Source: Paraburkholderia fynbosensis (GTDB lineage Bacteria; Pseudomonadota; Gammaproteobacteria; Burkholderiales; Burkholderiaceae). From it: DNA of 64,000 nt. Positions within the stretch are counted from its first letter, which is position 1; every line of letters starts with the position of its first letter. The position numbers and the translations under genes are program-made. This document shows, one piece after another, positions 16,540-24,965 of the stretch. The notes beneath the pieces are model-generated. The model did not search any database. It saw only the letters and a list, made by a program, of their open reading frames with translations, and was not told the origin of the DNA. The DNA is taken from assembly GCF_902859935.1 (NCBI RefSeq), contig NZ_CADIKI010000015.1:1-64000 (forward strand), in the 5' to 3' direction.

Positions 16540-17559
16540 CTAGTCGCGCTTCGTCGCGAATCGCCGATGCGCGTGCGCGATGTACGCAAGCGGCTCTTTG
16601 CGCAGGCTAGCGCTGTTTTCGCCCGGCGAGGTTAGCGCAGTGTACGCCGCACTTGCGAAACTCAGAGCTGTGCCTGCCCACAACGCTGGGCTGTCAGGTG
16701 AGGTTGTGGCCCATTGAATGCCGTTGGCAGCGAGAGGGAACAACGCGCCGAACGTTAGCTTCTTCCAGTTGAAGCGCATTGCGTCACTGAGTTCATCAAT
16801 CTGCAGCTTAGATTGTTTGACGAAATCGCTAATGGCGTCCGCACGGTCTTCGGCGTCCTGTAGAAGGGCGATCTCGGCGGAGCGAACTTCAATCACCCTC
16901 CGTAGAGCAGGAAGTAGGTCGCCATACTGTTCTTTAAACTTCACGATGGCAGCCAGATTTACTTCGCCCTCAGGCACAGGTAAGAGACAGTCGAGAATCT
17001 CATGTCGGGCGTCTTGATGCGCAGGCCTCTGTGGGCGACGCTGAGTTCGGCCTAACCCTAACAGAGATGTGTACTCCCACCTGTTCGTCACAGGTGCTGC
17101 ATCGACCTCTTCCAGTCCTCCTAGGCATACAGCGAGATACGCCATGAACAGTTTTGCTATCGATGCCTCGACCATGTACCACGAGTCGTCCAATCGTTCG
17201 GCTGCGCCGGAGCGAACCAGAAACTCCGGTATGCCTTGAAGTTTTTCGATGTGGATACGGACGCGAGGCCGCGCCTTGATTTTCTCCGGTGAGTAGTGAA
17301 ATGTTCTCAACCTTGCTTCGACGAGTTTCACGAATGCGGTATCGAACTGCTCCAATCGCCACAGATACTGCGCCGGTATAACGGTGTTGACCAATCCTAC
17401 GTCGAGAAGCTCTCGCATGAACACATCGAGCTCCTCGGGGCGATACGCCAATTCGAGCGGGACGATGGCGGAAACTTTGTCCCAATAGAGAAGGGTACGC
17501 ATTGTCCATGCCGTATCTGGAATGGAGACGTATGGGAAGTACAGTGCGTTGTTACGCAT
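16540..17559 (-). CDS. DUF6236-like membrane-associated protein
   Basis: The 339-residue protein opens with NNALYFPYVSIPDTAWTMRTLLYWDKVSAIVP (in part NNALYFPYVSIPDTAW), the N-terminal signature of DUF6236-type proteins, which begin with a YYPY..I.D..W...LLYWD pattern. The middle is helical with an EVRSAEIALLQDAEDRADA coiled-coil-like stretch, and near the C terminus a hydrophobic hairpin (LTFGALFPLAANGIQWATTS then LWAGTALSFASAAYTAL) suggests membrane association. No catalytic residues are apparent. Its place beside an Argonaute operon and a Hachiman-like pair makes a defence role possible, but that is inference from context. It is on the same strand as the Argonaute operon, separated by about 360 bases. 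Confidence 0.6.
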   Translation of the reverse strand: MRNNALYFPYVSIPDTAWTMRTLLYWDKVSAIVPLELAYRPEELDVFMRELLDVGLVNTVIPAQYLWRLEQFDTAFVKLVEARLRTFHYSPEKIKARPRVRIHIEKLQGIPEFLVRSGAAERLDDSWYMVEASIAKLFMAYLAVCLGGLEEVDAAPVTNRWEYTSLLGLGRTQRRPQRPAHQDARHEILDCLLPVPEGEVNLAAIVKFKEQYGDLLPALRRVIEVRSAEIALLQDAEDRADAISDFVKQSKLQIDELSDAMRFNWKKLTFGALFPLAANGIQWATTSPDSPALWAGTALSFASAAYTALTSPGENSASLRKEPLAYIAHAHRRFATKRD

Positions 17560-17758
17560 AAGATTTCCGGTTCAGATTCATGGTGGACCCACTCTATGTT
17601 CCGACACTAACGAACCTTACGACCGCCGCGTCACGAAAAGGAGGCATCTAAAGTGAGAGGGCTAGAGCTGGAGCCTGGAGGTTGCGGTTGTTAGCTCGGT
17701 CCATTTTGAAGATTATGTGCTTTAACGTGCGGGCATCGACCTCAACCTTCACAAGCAA

Positions 17759-18589
17759 GGTGAGTAGTTCCAGGAGGTGCCCGACCGCTGAGAACGGTGC
17801 ACAGGCATCTGACCGGCCTCTTCACCACAGGCAAGGTGAGCAGTTCCAGGAGGTGCCCGACCGCCGAGAACGGTGCACGGGCATCTGACCGGCCTCTTTA
17901 CCACAGGCAAGGTGAGCGGTTCCAGGAGATGCCCGAGCGCCGAGAACGGTGCACGGGCATCTGCCCGGCCCCTTCACCACAGGCAAGGTGAGCGGTTCCA
18001 GGAGGTGCCCGAGCGCCGAGAACGGTGCACAGCATCTGACAGGCCTCTTCACCGCAGGCAAGGTGAGCAGTTCCAGGAAGTGCCCGACCGCCGAGAACGG
18101 TGCACAGGCATCTGACCGGCCTCTTCACCACAGGCAAGGTGAGCAGTTCCAGGAGGTGCCCGACCGCCAAGAACGGTGCACAGGCATCTGACCGGCCTCT
18201 TCACCACAGGCAAGGTGAGCGGTTCCAGGAGGTGCCCGAGCGAGAACGGTGCACAGCATCTGACCGGCCTCTTCACCACAGGCAAAGGTGAGCGGTTCCA
18301 GGAAGTGCCCGACCGTCGAGAACGGTGCACGGGCATCTGACCCGCCTCTTCACCACAGGCAAGGTGAGCAGTTCCAGGAGGTGCCCGACCGCCGAGAACG
18401 GTGCACAGCATCTGACAGGCCTCTTCACCACAGGCAAGGTGAGCAGTTCCAGGAGGTGCCCGACCGCCGAGAACGGTGCACGGGCATCTGACCGGCCTCT
18501 TCACCACAGGCAAGGTGAGCGGTTCCAGGAAGTGCCCGGACCGCCGAGAACGGTGCACGATACCTGACGTAAGACTCCGCTCACGTGCA
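17759..18589. repeat. Eleven-copy 76-bp tandem repeat
   Basis: Units begin with GGTGAGCRGTTCCAGGARGT and continue GCCCGACCGCCGAGAACGGT, ending with GGCCTCTTCACCACAGGCAA. They start at 17759, 17835, 17911, 17987, 18062, 18138, 18214, 18287, 18363, 18438 and 18514, so the lengths are 76, 76, 76, 75, 76, 76, 73, 76, 75 and 76. A degenerate unit follows at 18591 and half of one precedes the array. The period is not a multiple of three, so open frames through it are accidental. Within a unit, TGCCCG and CGGGCA with inner ACCG/CGGT can pair around CCGAGAA. Variation is confined to a few bases, so there are no CRISPR-like spacers. Function unknown. Confidence 0.9.
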
Positions 18590-19000
18590 CGGTGAGTCGT
18601 TCTAGGAGGCGCCTTACGGCCGCGACTGTTGTGCCTTATCTGTTATGGGGCTCATTTACTCGTCCCGTGAATACGGACGGCGGAGCGCAACGAGAAAATC
18701 AAATCAATCATTTCAACAACGTTGGCTTATACTCAAGCCCGGTTTAGCGGAATATTTTGGTGGCAGTCATGCTCAACTTCGTCACCTATCTGAGACCGAT
18801 ACCTTGATTCATCGAAGACGAGAAAGTCCCGTGTGACAGGTGAAGTCGTAACTGTCTTTCGGTCAACCAGGTAAACAGACGTGCGGAGATCGTCAACTCT
18901 TCAAGGTCACATGGCTGCCGGGCAAGGCAAGTCGCAACTTTATTGCCAAAAACCTAGGACTTCCCGCAAGTCGCAACTTTTTTGACAACGCACAGTTCGC
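18590..19000. other. Region right of the repeat array, no gene
   Basis: It contains a degenerate twelfth repeat unit and a pair of identical 15-base direct repeats (GCAAGTCGCAACTTT at 18927-18941 and 18966-18980). Such closely spaced repeats resemble the multiple terminal repeats of IS21-type elements, but no transposase is present, so this is only a possibility. Confidence 0.35.
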
Positions 19001-19519
19001 TCAGAACTTCACCTTCACCTGAAATCCGATCGTAAACGGCAGATCGTCCGAAGGAATCGGCGGAATTACGATGAAGTTCGCGCCGACGCGTTTGTATTCG
19101 ACCATCACGATCGGTGCGACCACGGGTCCGATCGTGTGATTGCGGCCCAAGCCCCAATTGCCGTAGTTATAGCCGGAGATGATCCCGGCCATCGCCGCGA
19201 GCCGCACAATGCCCCAATGCGCGAACTCCGGCGCCCAGACACCGCCACCATAGTACGAGGGCCGGCGCAGCGAGTTACGAAAGCCACCGGCGGTCAGCGC
19301 CCATTGATTGTTGAGCCAGCATTCGACGCCGAGGCCCGGATTGAACTGTTCGAAATCGGTATTCGGATCGGGGTTGATGTGATACGAACCGAGCATGGCG
19401 TCGACCCATATGCCGCCCTCGCACCAGTTGCCGGCCTGCGCGGCGGATGCCGCCGCCAGACTCGCGATGAGCGCCACTGCAGTACGTCGGATGTTCTTCT
19501 TGATCTGCCGAAAATGCAT
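19001..19519 (-). CDS. Outer-membrane beta-barrel protein
   Basis: The 172-residue product has a basic Sec signal peptide (ending ASAAQA) and then alternating strands rich in Gly, Trp and Tyr: GIWVDAMLGSYHINPDP, GLGVECWLNNQWALTAGGFRNS, FTIGFQVKVKF. The last residue is Phe, the usual outer-membrane barrel signature. The GxxxH...N...NPGLGVE pattern recalls the small barrel family that includes PagP/PagL-like enzymes, but no catalytic set could be identified, so no enzyme function is claimed. The start ATG follows GGAGAGGAC. It is transcribed alone. Confidence 0.65.
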   Translation of the reverse strand: MHFRQIKKNIRRTAVALIASLAAASAAQAGNWCEGGIWVDAMLGSYHINPDPNTDFEQFNPGLGVECWLNNQWALTAGGFRNSLRRPSYYGGGVWAPEFAHWGIVRLAAMAGIISGYNYGNWGLGRNHTIGPVVAPIVMVEYKRVGANFIVIPPIPSDDLPFTIGFQVKVKF

Positions 19520-19740
19520 GTCCTCTCCGCCACCGGTCGAGCGCCGGTGTCATCTATGTTCTGGCTATGAGTTTGCCGCCCGTCGCGCACTGTACCTCAA
19601 CCCGCACACGCGATGTTGAGGCTGCGCTCGGACGTGCGGGCACAAGACCTGCCCGCAGCCTGGAACCGCAACGATAACGGAGAACCGATGGCAAAGCGGT
19701 GAATGCGTGCCCGCATCCACCGCCATTCTGAATGGCAGGT

Positions 19741-20220
19741 CTAGAGCCCGAGGTCCGACAAGCCCGGATGATCGTCAGGACGGCGTCCGAGCGGCCAGCG
19801 ATACAGACGGTCGGCTTCGCGGATCGGCAGATCGTTGATGCTGGCATGACGGCGCGCCATCAGTCCATGCTCGTCGAACTCCCAGTTCTCGTTGCCGTAC
19901 GAGCGGAACCAGTTGTTCGAATCGTCGTGCCATTCGTAGGCAAAGCGCACCGCGATACGGTTATCGGTAAATGCCCACAGTTCCTTGATCAGCCGGTAGT
20001 CGAGCTCCCTCGCCCATTTGCGGCGCAACAGGCCGACGATCTCCGCGCGGCCATGCGTGAACTCGGCCCGATTGCGCCAGATGCTGTCCGGCGTGTACGC
20101 GAGCGATACACGCTCGGGATCGCGCGTATTCCAGCCGTCTTCCGCAGCGCGCACTTTCTGAATCGCGGTTTCGCGCGTGAACGGTGGCAGCGGCGGGCGG
20201 GTTTCGATGGAGTCGGCCAT
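19741..20220 (-). CDS. DUF1348 family SnoaL/NTF2-like protein
   Basis: From ATG 20220, preceded by GAGGAAA, this is a 159-residue protein matching DUF1348 over almost its full length: FTRETAIQKVRAAEDGWN, ERVSLAYTPDSIWRNR, then LRRKWARELDYRLIKELW and NENWEFDEHGLM. The family adopts the NTF2/SnoaL cone-shaped fold and its substrates are unknown. A longer frame to 20337 has no homologous content. It begins 14 bases after the stop of the TetR-type regulator gene on the same strand, so the regulator probably controls or is co-transcribed with it. Confidence 0.8.
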   Translation of the reverse strand: MADSIETRPPLPPFTRETAIQKVRAAEDGWNTRDPERVSLAYTPDSIWRNRAEFTHGRAEIVGLLRRKWARELDYRLIKELWAFTDNRIAVRFAYEWHDDSNNWFRSYGNENWEFDEHGLMARRHASINDLPIREADRLYRWPLGRRPDDHPGLSDLGL

Positions 20221-20233
20221 GATGTTTCCTCGG

Positions 20234-20956
20234 TCAGGTTGCAGCGCGCCGGGATGGCGGTCGCCGATTTGCGCAAGCGCTTGTGGATTTGCCTGGCGAA
20301 GCGCCTGTGACGGTGCCAGCGGACGCGGCGGGTTCACTGGCGGATGGCTTGGCCTCGGCGTCGAGCAAGGTCTGGGCTGCGCTGCGCGCGTCGAGCGCGG
20401 CGCCGGCCTCGCCGCTCACCAGCGCCACGGCGATTGCACCATCGAGCAGAAGCAGCCACTGACGCGACAATCGCGCGGCGCGCCGCGCATCCATGTCTGA
20501 CTCTGCGGCGAATTCGTCACATTGGATCCGCACGAAATCGAGCAGACGTTCCTTGTGTTTGCGCGCGACGACCCGGATCGGATCTTCCGCCGACGCAATC
20601 TCACCGGCCGCATTGAGAAACGCGCAGCCATGAAAATCGTCCGACGCAAACCATTCGCGCAGCACCTCGAACATACCGAGCAGACGCTTGCGCGCACTTT
20701 TGCCGCGTCGCTGTGTGCCGGCGATAAACCAGTTCATCCAGCGTTCGTCGCGCCGTTCGAGCGCGGCCGCGACGAGTGCATCTTTCGATTCGAAATGCGT
20801 GTAGAAGCTTTTGCGCGCCGTTCCGGACTGCTTGACGATCGCGTCCACGCCGGTTGCGTGAATGCCGCCGGCGTAGATCAACGCTTCGGCGGCATCCAGC
20901 AAACGCTCGCGCGCAGTGCCGGGCACGGCTGCTTCAGTGAGAGTGTCGGTAGCCAT
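20234..20956 (-). CDS. TetR/AcrR family transcriptional regulator
   Basis: The 240-residue protein has an N-terminal TetR helix-turn-helix (residues ~15-62: RERLLDAAEALIYAGGIHAT, VDAIVKQSGTARKSFYTHF, SKDALV) and a helical ligand-binding domain. The last ~40 residues are a Ser/Pro/Ala-rich tail unlike the family and may be disordered. It lies immediately upstream of the DUF1348 gene on the minus strand and 108 bases from the divergent YceI lipoprotein gene, so either could be its target. TetR proteins usually repress their neighbours until a small ligand binds. Confidence 0.85.
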   Translation of the reverse strand: MATDTLTEAAVPGTARERLLDAAEALIYAGGIHATGVDAIVKQSGTARKSFYTHFESKDALVAAALERRDERWMNWFIAGTQRRGKSARKRLLGMFEVLREWFASDDFHGCAFLNAAGEIASAEDPIRVVARKHKERLLDFVRIQCDEFAAESDMDARRAARLSRQWLLLLDGAIAVALVSGEAGAALDARSAAQTLLDAEAKPSASEPAASAGTVTGASPGKSTSACANRRPPSRRAAT

Positions 20957-21064
20957 GAACGAAGAGTAGAACGATCATTCTCCCCCGTCAAGTTTTTGCG
21001 GGTTCCGGCAGGTAGATACGCTAGCTGCTATCGTGATGACGATCGGTCACCCGGAACAAACTTC

Positions 21065-21715
21065 ATGAGCCCATCACCTGTGCGCGCCATGCTGACGCGC
21101 GTGTTAATGGCCGCCACACTGTTGACGGCAGTCGCCTGCACGCCGGTGCAGGTCCTCACGCACTCGGTCAGCCAGAACGAGGCGCGCGTGCCGGTCGGCC
21201 GCTACGAGATCGACCCGGACCACACCAGCATCACGTTCGACATCGACCACTTCAAATACTCGCGCTTTACGATACGCTTCGATCGCAAGCAAGGGCAGCT
21301 CGACTGGAACGAGGGCGGGCTCGAACGGAGCACGGCGTCGGTGACGATCGACGCGGCGAGCATCGATACGAACGTGCCGCTGCTCGACAAGATGGTGAAG
21401 GGCCCCGACATGCTCGACGTCGCACGCAATCCTGCGATTCGCTTTGCGAGCACGCACTTCCAGCGCACCGGCGAATCGCGCGGCACACTGAGCGGCGATC
21501 TGACGATTCGCGGCGTCACGCAACCGGTCACGCTCGAGGTCACGTTCAACGGTTTTGCGCCCGATCCGCTGACGAAGAAAGACACACTCGGCTTCTCGGC
21601 AGAAGGCCGTTTCAGCCGCGCGAAGTTCGGTTTGTCGACGTGGTATCCGGCCGTCGGCGACGAGATTCATGTGCGCATTCAGGCGGAGTTCGTGAAAACG
21701 CCCGCAGGCGGCTGA
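21065..21715 (+). CDS. YceI family periplasmic lipoprotein
   Basis: The 216-residue product starts at ATG 21065 and has a signal peptide ending in LLTAVAC, so Cys is a probable lipid-modified N terminus although the lipobox is not perfect. From ~residue 45 it is a YceI domain: VGRYEIDPDHTSITFDIDHF, the lipocalin-like barrel that binds polyisoprenoids, with YSRFTIRFDRKQGQLDW and a conserved SAEGRFSRAKFGLSTWYP segment near the end. YceI proteins are induced by base or osmotic stress, and some carry isoprenoid quinone precursors. The open frame upstream to 20522 is antisense to tetR and is not part of the gene. Confidence 0.85.
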   Translation: MSPSPVRAMLTRVLMAATLLTAVACTPVQVLTHSVSQNEARVPVGRYEIDPDHTSITFDIDHFKYSRFTIRFDRKQGQLDWNEGGLERSTASVTIDAASIDTNVPLLDKMVKGPDMLDVARNPAIRFASTHFQRTGESRGTLSGDLTIRGVTQPVTLEVTFNGFAPDPLTKKDTLGFSAEGRFSRAKFGLSTWYPAVGDEIHVRIQAEFVKTPAGG

Positions 21716-21798
21716 GCGCGATGCGGGCGTTGCGTTGGACGTTGTTCTGGCTGTTCAGCGGGCTTATTCGCACGTGGTCATATAGTTAAAGCGTCAAC

Positions 21799-22830
21799 TC
21801 ACGCAGCCGTCCAGTCGAGAATCACCTTGCCGCTCTCGCCGGAGAGCATCGTGGCAAAGGCCTGCTGATAATCGTCCACCTTGAAACGGTGCGTGAGGAT
21901 CGGCGACAGATCCAGGCCGCTTTGCAGCATCGCGACCATCTTGTACCAGGTCTCGAACATTTCACGCCCGTAAATGCCCTTGATCTCAAGGCCTTTGAAG
22001 ATCACCTGAGTCCAGTCGATTGCGGTCTGCGCGGGCGGAATACCGAGCAACGCGATCTTGCCGCCGTGATTCATCGCTTCGAGCATGCTGGTGAACGCGT
22101 TCGGCACGCCGGACATTTCCAGGCCGACGTCGAAACCTTCGGTCATATGCAGATCGGCCATCACGTCACGCAGCGATTCGCGCGACACGTTCACCGCGCG
22201 CGTCGCGCCCATCTTGCGCGCGAGTTCGAGGCGATAGTCGTTGATGTCGGTGATCACGACATTGCGCGCGCCGACGTGTTTCGCGATCGCCACCGCCATG
22301 ATGCCGATCGGACCCGCCCCGGTAATCAGCACGTCTTCGCCGACCAGATTGAACGACAGCGCGGTGTGCGTCGCATTGCCGAACGGATCGAAAATCGCCG
22401 CGAGATCGTCGGAAATTTCAGGCGGAATCTTGAACGCGTTGAATGCCGGGATGACGAGGTATTCGGCGAACGCGCCTTCACGATTCACGCCGACGCCGAC
22501 CGTATTGCGACACAAATGCCGACGCCCCGCGCGGCAGTTGCGACAGAAGCCGCATGTGATATGTCCTTCGCCCGACACGCGATCGCCGATCGCAAAGCCG
22601 CGCACTTCCTGTCCCATCTCGACGATTTCGCCGACATATTCGTGACCGACGTGCATCGGCACCGGAATGGTTTTTTGCGCCCAGTCGTCCCACTTCCAGA
22701 TGTGAATATCGGTGCCGCAAATCGCGGTGCGCGTGATGCGAATCATCACGTCGTTGTGGCCGACTTCGGGTTTCTCGACGTCGGTGAGCGTGAGGCCCGG
22801 CGCGCGTTCGAGTTTTGCCAATGCTTTCAT
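21799..22830 (-). CDS. tdh: L-threonine 3-dehydrogenase
   Basis: The 343-residue zinc-dependent MDR dehydrogenase oxidises L-threonine to 2-amino-3-ketobutyrate with NAD+. Visible features are the catalytic zinc ligands in CGTDIHIWKWDDWAQ and GHEYVGE, the structural zinc cysteines in CGFCRNCRAGRRHLC, and the Rossmann motif GAGPIGIMAVAIA. Length and order match E. coli Tdh along its full length. It lies 13 bases downstream of kbl on the same strand, the standard kbl-tdh operon for threonine breakdown to glycine and acetyl-CoA. A cupin regulator is divergent from kbl. Confidence 0.95.
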   Translation of the reverse strand: MKALAKLERAPGLTLTDVEKPEVGHNDVMIRITRTAICGTDIHIWKWDDWAQKTIPVPMHVGHEYVGEIVEMGQEVRGFAIGDRVSGEGHITCGFCRNCRAGRRHLCRNTVGVGVNREGAFAEYLVIPAFNAFKIPPEISDDLAAIFDPFGNATHTALSFNLVGEDVLITGAGPIGIMAVAIAKHVGARNVVITDINDYRLELARKMGATRAVNVSRESLRDVMADLHMTEGFDVGLEMSGVPNAFTSMLEAMNHGGKIALLGIPPAQTAIDWTQVIFKGLEIKGIYGREMFETWYKMVAMLQSGLDLSPILTHRFKVDDYQQAFATMLSGESGKVILDWTAA

Positions 22831-22843
22831 ATGCGCCTCCGTT

Positions 22844-24043
22844 TCAGATCACACCGAGTTCACGACCGACGCGCGCGAAGGCATCGACGGCCCGGTCGAT
22901 CTGCTCGGGCGTGTGCGCGGCGCTCATCTGGGTGCGGATGCGCGCGCGCCCCTTGGGCACCACCGGGAACGAGAAGCCGATCACGTAGACGCCTTCCTTC
23001 AACAGCGCGTCGGCCATTTTCGAAGCGAGTTGCGCGTCGCCGAGCATCACGGGAATGATCGGATGTTCGCCGGGCACGAGCGTGAACCCAAGCGCGCTCA
23101 TTTTGCTGCGGAAGTGCGCGCCGTTTTCGCGCACACGTGCGCGCAATTGCGCGCCTTCGTCGCTTGCTAGCAGTTCGAGCACTTTCAGCGACGCGGCGGC
23201 GATGCTCGGCGTCAGCGTGTTCGAAAACAGATAGGGACGCGAGCGCTGCCGCAGCAACTCCACGATTTCCTTGCGCGCGGCGACATAGCCGCCCGATGCG
23301 CCGCCCAATGCTTTGCCGAGTGTGCCGGTGATGATGTCGACACGCGACAGCACGCCACAATGTTCCGGCGTGCCGCGCCCATGTTCGCCGACGAAACCCA
23401 CCGCATGCGAATCGTCGACCATGACGAGCGCGCCGTAGCGCTCGGCCAGATCGCAGATGCCGGCGAGGTTGGCGATGATGCCGTCCATCGAAAACACGCC
23501 GTCGGTGGCGATCAGTTTGAAGCGCGCGCTGGCGGCGTCCGCCTCTTTGAGCCGGGCTTCGAGATCGGCGAGGTCGTTGTTTTTGTAGCGGAAACGCTTC
23601 GCCTTCGAGAGCCGCACGCCGTCGATGATGCTCGCGTGATTCAGCTCGTCGCTGATGATCGCGTCGTTCTCGTCGAGCAGGGTTTCGAACAGACCGCCGT
23701 TCGCGTCGAAACAGCTCGAATAGAGAATGCAGTCGTCGGTTTGCAGGAACGCGGCGAGCGCATGTTCCAGTTCCTTGTGCACGGTTTGCGTGCCGCAGAT
23801 GAAGCGCACCGATGCCATGCCGAAACCATCGTTGTCCAAACCTTGTTTGGCGGCGTCGATCAGCCGGGTGTCGTCGGCGAGGCCGAGGTAGTTGTTCGCG
23901 CAGAAATTCAGCACGTCCTTACCGTTGGCAAGACGCACATCGGCCGACTGCGGGCTCGCGATCACGCGCTCGTTCTTGTAAAAGCCGTCGGCGCGGATCT
24001 GCTCGAGGGTGCCGCGCAGGTGGGCGAGATATTGGTCACGCAT
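22844..24043 (-). CDS. kbl: Glycine C-acetyltransferase (2-amino-3-ketobutyrate CoA ligase)
   Basis: The ATG at 24043, after GAGAAGGG, gives 399 residues, the usual family length; a longer frame to 24124 is Pro-rich and not conserved. It is a PLP-dependent alpha-oxoamine synthase: FCANNYLGLA near the start, VMVDDSHAVGFVG, and the PLP lysine in TGTLGKALGGASGG. The enzyme splits 2-amino-3-ketobutyrate with CoA into glycine and acetyl-CoA, taking up the product of Tdh. First gene of the kbl-tdh operon, it faces a divergent XRE/cupin regulator across a 167-base gap containing an inverted repeat. Confidence 0.95.
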   Translation of the reverse strand: MRDQYLAHLRGTLEQIRADGFYKNERVIASPQSADVRLANGKDVLNFCANNYLGLADDTRLIDAAKQGLDNDGFGMASVRFICGTQTVHKELEHALAAFLQTDDCILYSSCFDANGGLFETLLDENDAIISDELNHASIIDGVRLSKAKRFRYKNNDLADLEARLKEADAASARFKLIATDGVFSMDGIIANLAGICDLAERYGALVMVDDSHAVGFVGEHGRGTPEHCGVLSRVDIITGTLGKALGGASGGYVAARKEIVELLRQRSRPYLFSNTLTPSIAAASLKVLELLASDEGAQLRARVRENGAHFRSKMSALGFTLVPGEHPIIPVMLGDAQLASKMADALLKEGVYVIGFSFPVVPKGRARIRTQMSAAHTPEQIDRAVDAFARVGRELGVI

Positions 24044-24154
24044 GAACCCTTCTCCTGAATGGGATGGTGGCGCCTGCCCGCGTCCGCCTGTCGGGCATGG
24101 GCGCGGCATGGGCGACGGCGGCAAGACGGCCTGCTATAGTCGGCTGTCAGTTTT

Positions 24155-24193
24155 ATCGGATTTTTTCGTTTTTCCGAACTAAAATCCGGTATA
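24155..24193. promoter_or_regulatory. AT-rich operator candidate between kbl and the cupin regulator
   Basis: CGGATTTT (24157-24164) and AAAATCCG (24181-24188) are inverted 8-base arms with a TTTCCGAA element between them. The block is much richer in A+T than its surroundings and lies just before the divergent regulator start. It is the natural binding site for that regulator, controlling kbl-tdh and itself. Confidence 0.4.
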
Positions 24194-24210
24194 TCGAACA
24201 ACTCTAAACG

Positions 24211-24849
24211 ATGGGTCAGGAAATGGCAAGTTCGGGTATTCGCCGCGCCGCGGCCAGCGCGGCGCCTACGTCAGGCGTGACATCGGTGCCGGCGAGTGCC
24301 GCGCCGCCGCGCGTCGGCGAACAGATTCAGCGTCTGCGCGCCGAACGGCGCATGACGCTCGACGATCTGTCGCGCGCGGCCGGCGTGTCGAAATCGATGC
24401 TCTCGGAGATCGAGCGCGACAAGGCCAATCCGACGATCGCGGTTGCCTGGCGGCTGACCAATGCGCTCGGCGTCAGTCTCGATTCACTGTTCGCGCCGCC
24501 CAAAGCGCCGGAAGCGATCGCGGTCTCCGGCCCGCACGAGATTCCCACGTTGAGCGGGCACGAGGCCAAGTATCAGTTGCGGGTGTGGGGGCCGATCGAG
24601 CTGGCCGGCAAGTTCGAATGGTACGAATTGACGCTGCAGCCGGGCGGGGCGTTGGTGTCGAATGCACATGAACCCGGTACGCGCGAGCATTTGACCGTCC
24701 TGCACGGCTCGATCGAAATCGAGGCGGCCGGTACGACGAAACGGCTCAAGGCCGCTGACACCGCGCGCTATGTCGCCGACGAACCGCATGCGATCCGCAA
24801 TGCCGGCAAGGGCGAAGCGAAAGCATTGCTAGTGGTGATCCACGGCTGA
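24211..24849 (+). CDS. XRE-type regulator with C-terminal cupin domain
   Basis: The 212-residue protein has a disordered Ala/Ser-rich start, an XRE helix-turn-helix (about residues 32-90: VGEQIQRLRAERRMTLDDLS, VSKSMLSEIERDKANPTIAV) and a C-terminal cupin barrel (about 125-212) with HEPGTREHLTVLHGSIEIEA. Such HTH-cupin proteins act as metabolite-sensing regulators of amino-acid or amine catabolism. It is divergent from kbl-tdh, so threonine or glycine metabolism is the likely regulon. An internal ATG at 24223 has a purine-rich stretch directly before it but is too close for good spacing. Confidence 0.85.
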   Translation: MGQEMASSGIRRAAASAAPTSGVTSVPASAAPPRVGEQIQRLRAERRMTLDDLSRAAGVSKSMLSEIERDKANPTIAVAWRLTNALGVSLDSLFAPPKAPEAIAVSGPHEIPTLSGHEAKYQLRVWGPIELAGKFEWYELTLQPGGALVSNAHEPGTREHLTVLHGSIEIEAAGTTKRLKAADTARYVADEPHAIRNAGKGEAKALLVVIHG

Positions 24850-24912
24850 TTCAGGCTCAGGGTCCGGGCGTCTTGCGGCTAGCCGTTGGCGGATTTGGCC
24901 ATTCGGCTGAGG

Positions 24913-24941
24913 TTGCGTCTGACACTGTATATTTGTACAGT
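24913..24941 (+). promoter_or_regulatory. LexA (SOS) box in a promoter
   Basis: CTGTATATTTGTACAG at 24925-24940 is a CTGT-N8-ACAG match to the betaproteobacterial/E. coli LexA box. It overlaps a plausible sigma-70 promoter: TTGCGT at 24913-24918 and TACAGT at 24936-24941 with 17 bases between. LexA binding would block the -10 region. It lies 25 bases before the 132-residue gene. Confidence 0.7.
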
Positions 24942-24965
24942 ACAGGGTATCGACTGGAGCCGATA

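Noticed and set aside
17682..18567. Open frames of 60-170 codons on both strands through the 76-bp repeat array
   Set aside because: They exist only because the repeat lacks stops in several frames; unit lengths of 73, 75 and 76 shift the frame, and none has a ribosome binding site.
17759..18589. CRISPR array
   Set aside because: There are no variable spacers between short repeats; the whole 76-base unit repeats, and no cas gene is present.
21889..23058. 389-codon open frame antisense to tdh
   Set aside because: Covers the tdh and kbl junction on the wrong strand and is rich in His/Arg/Asp with no motif.
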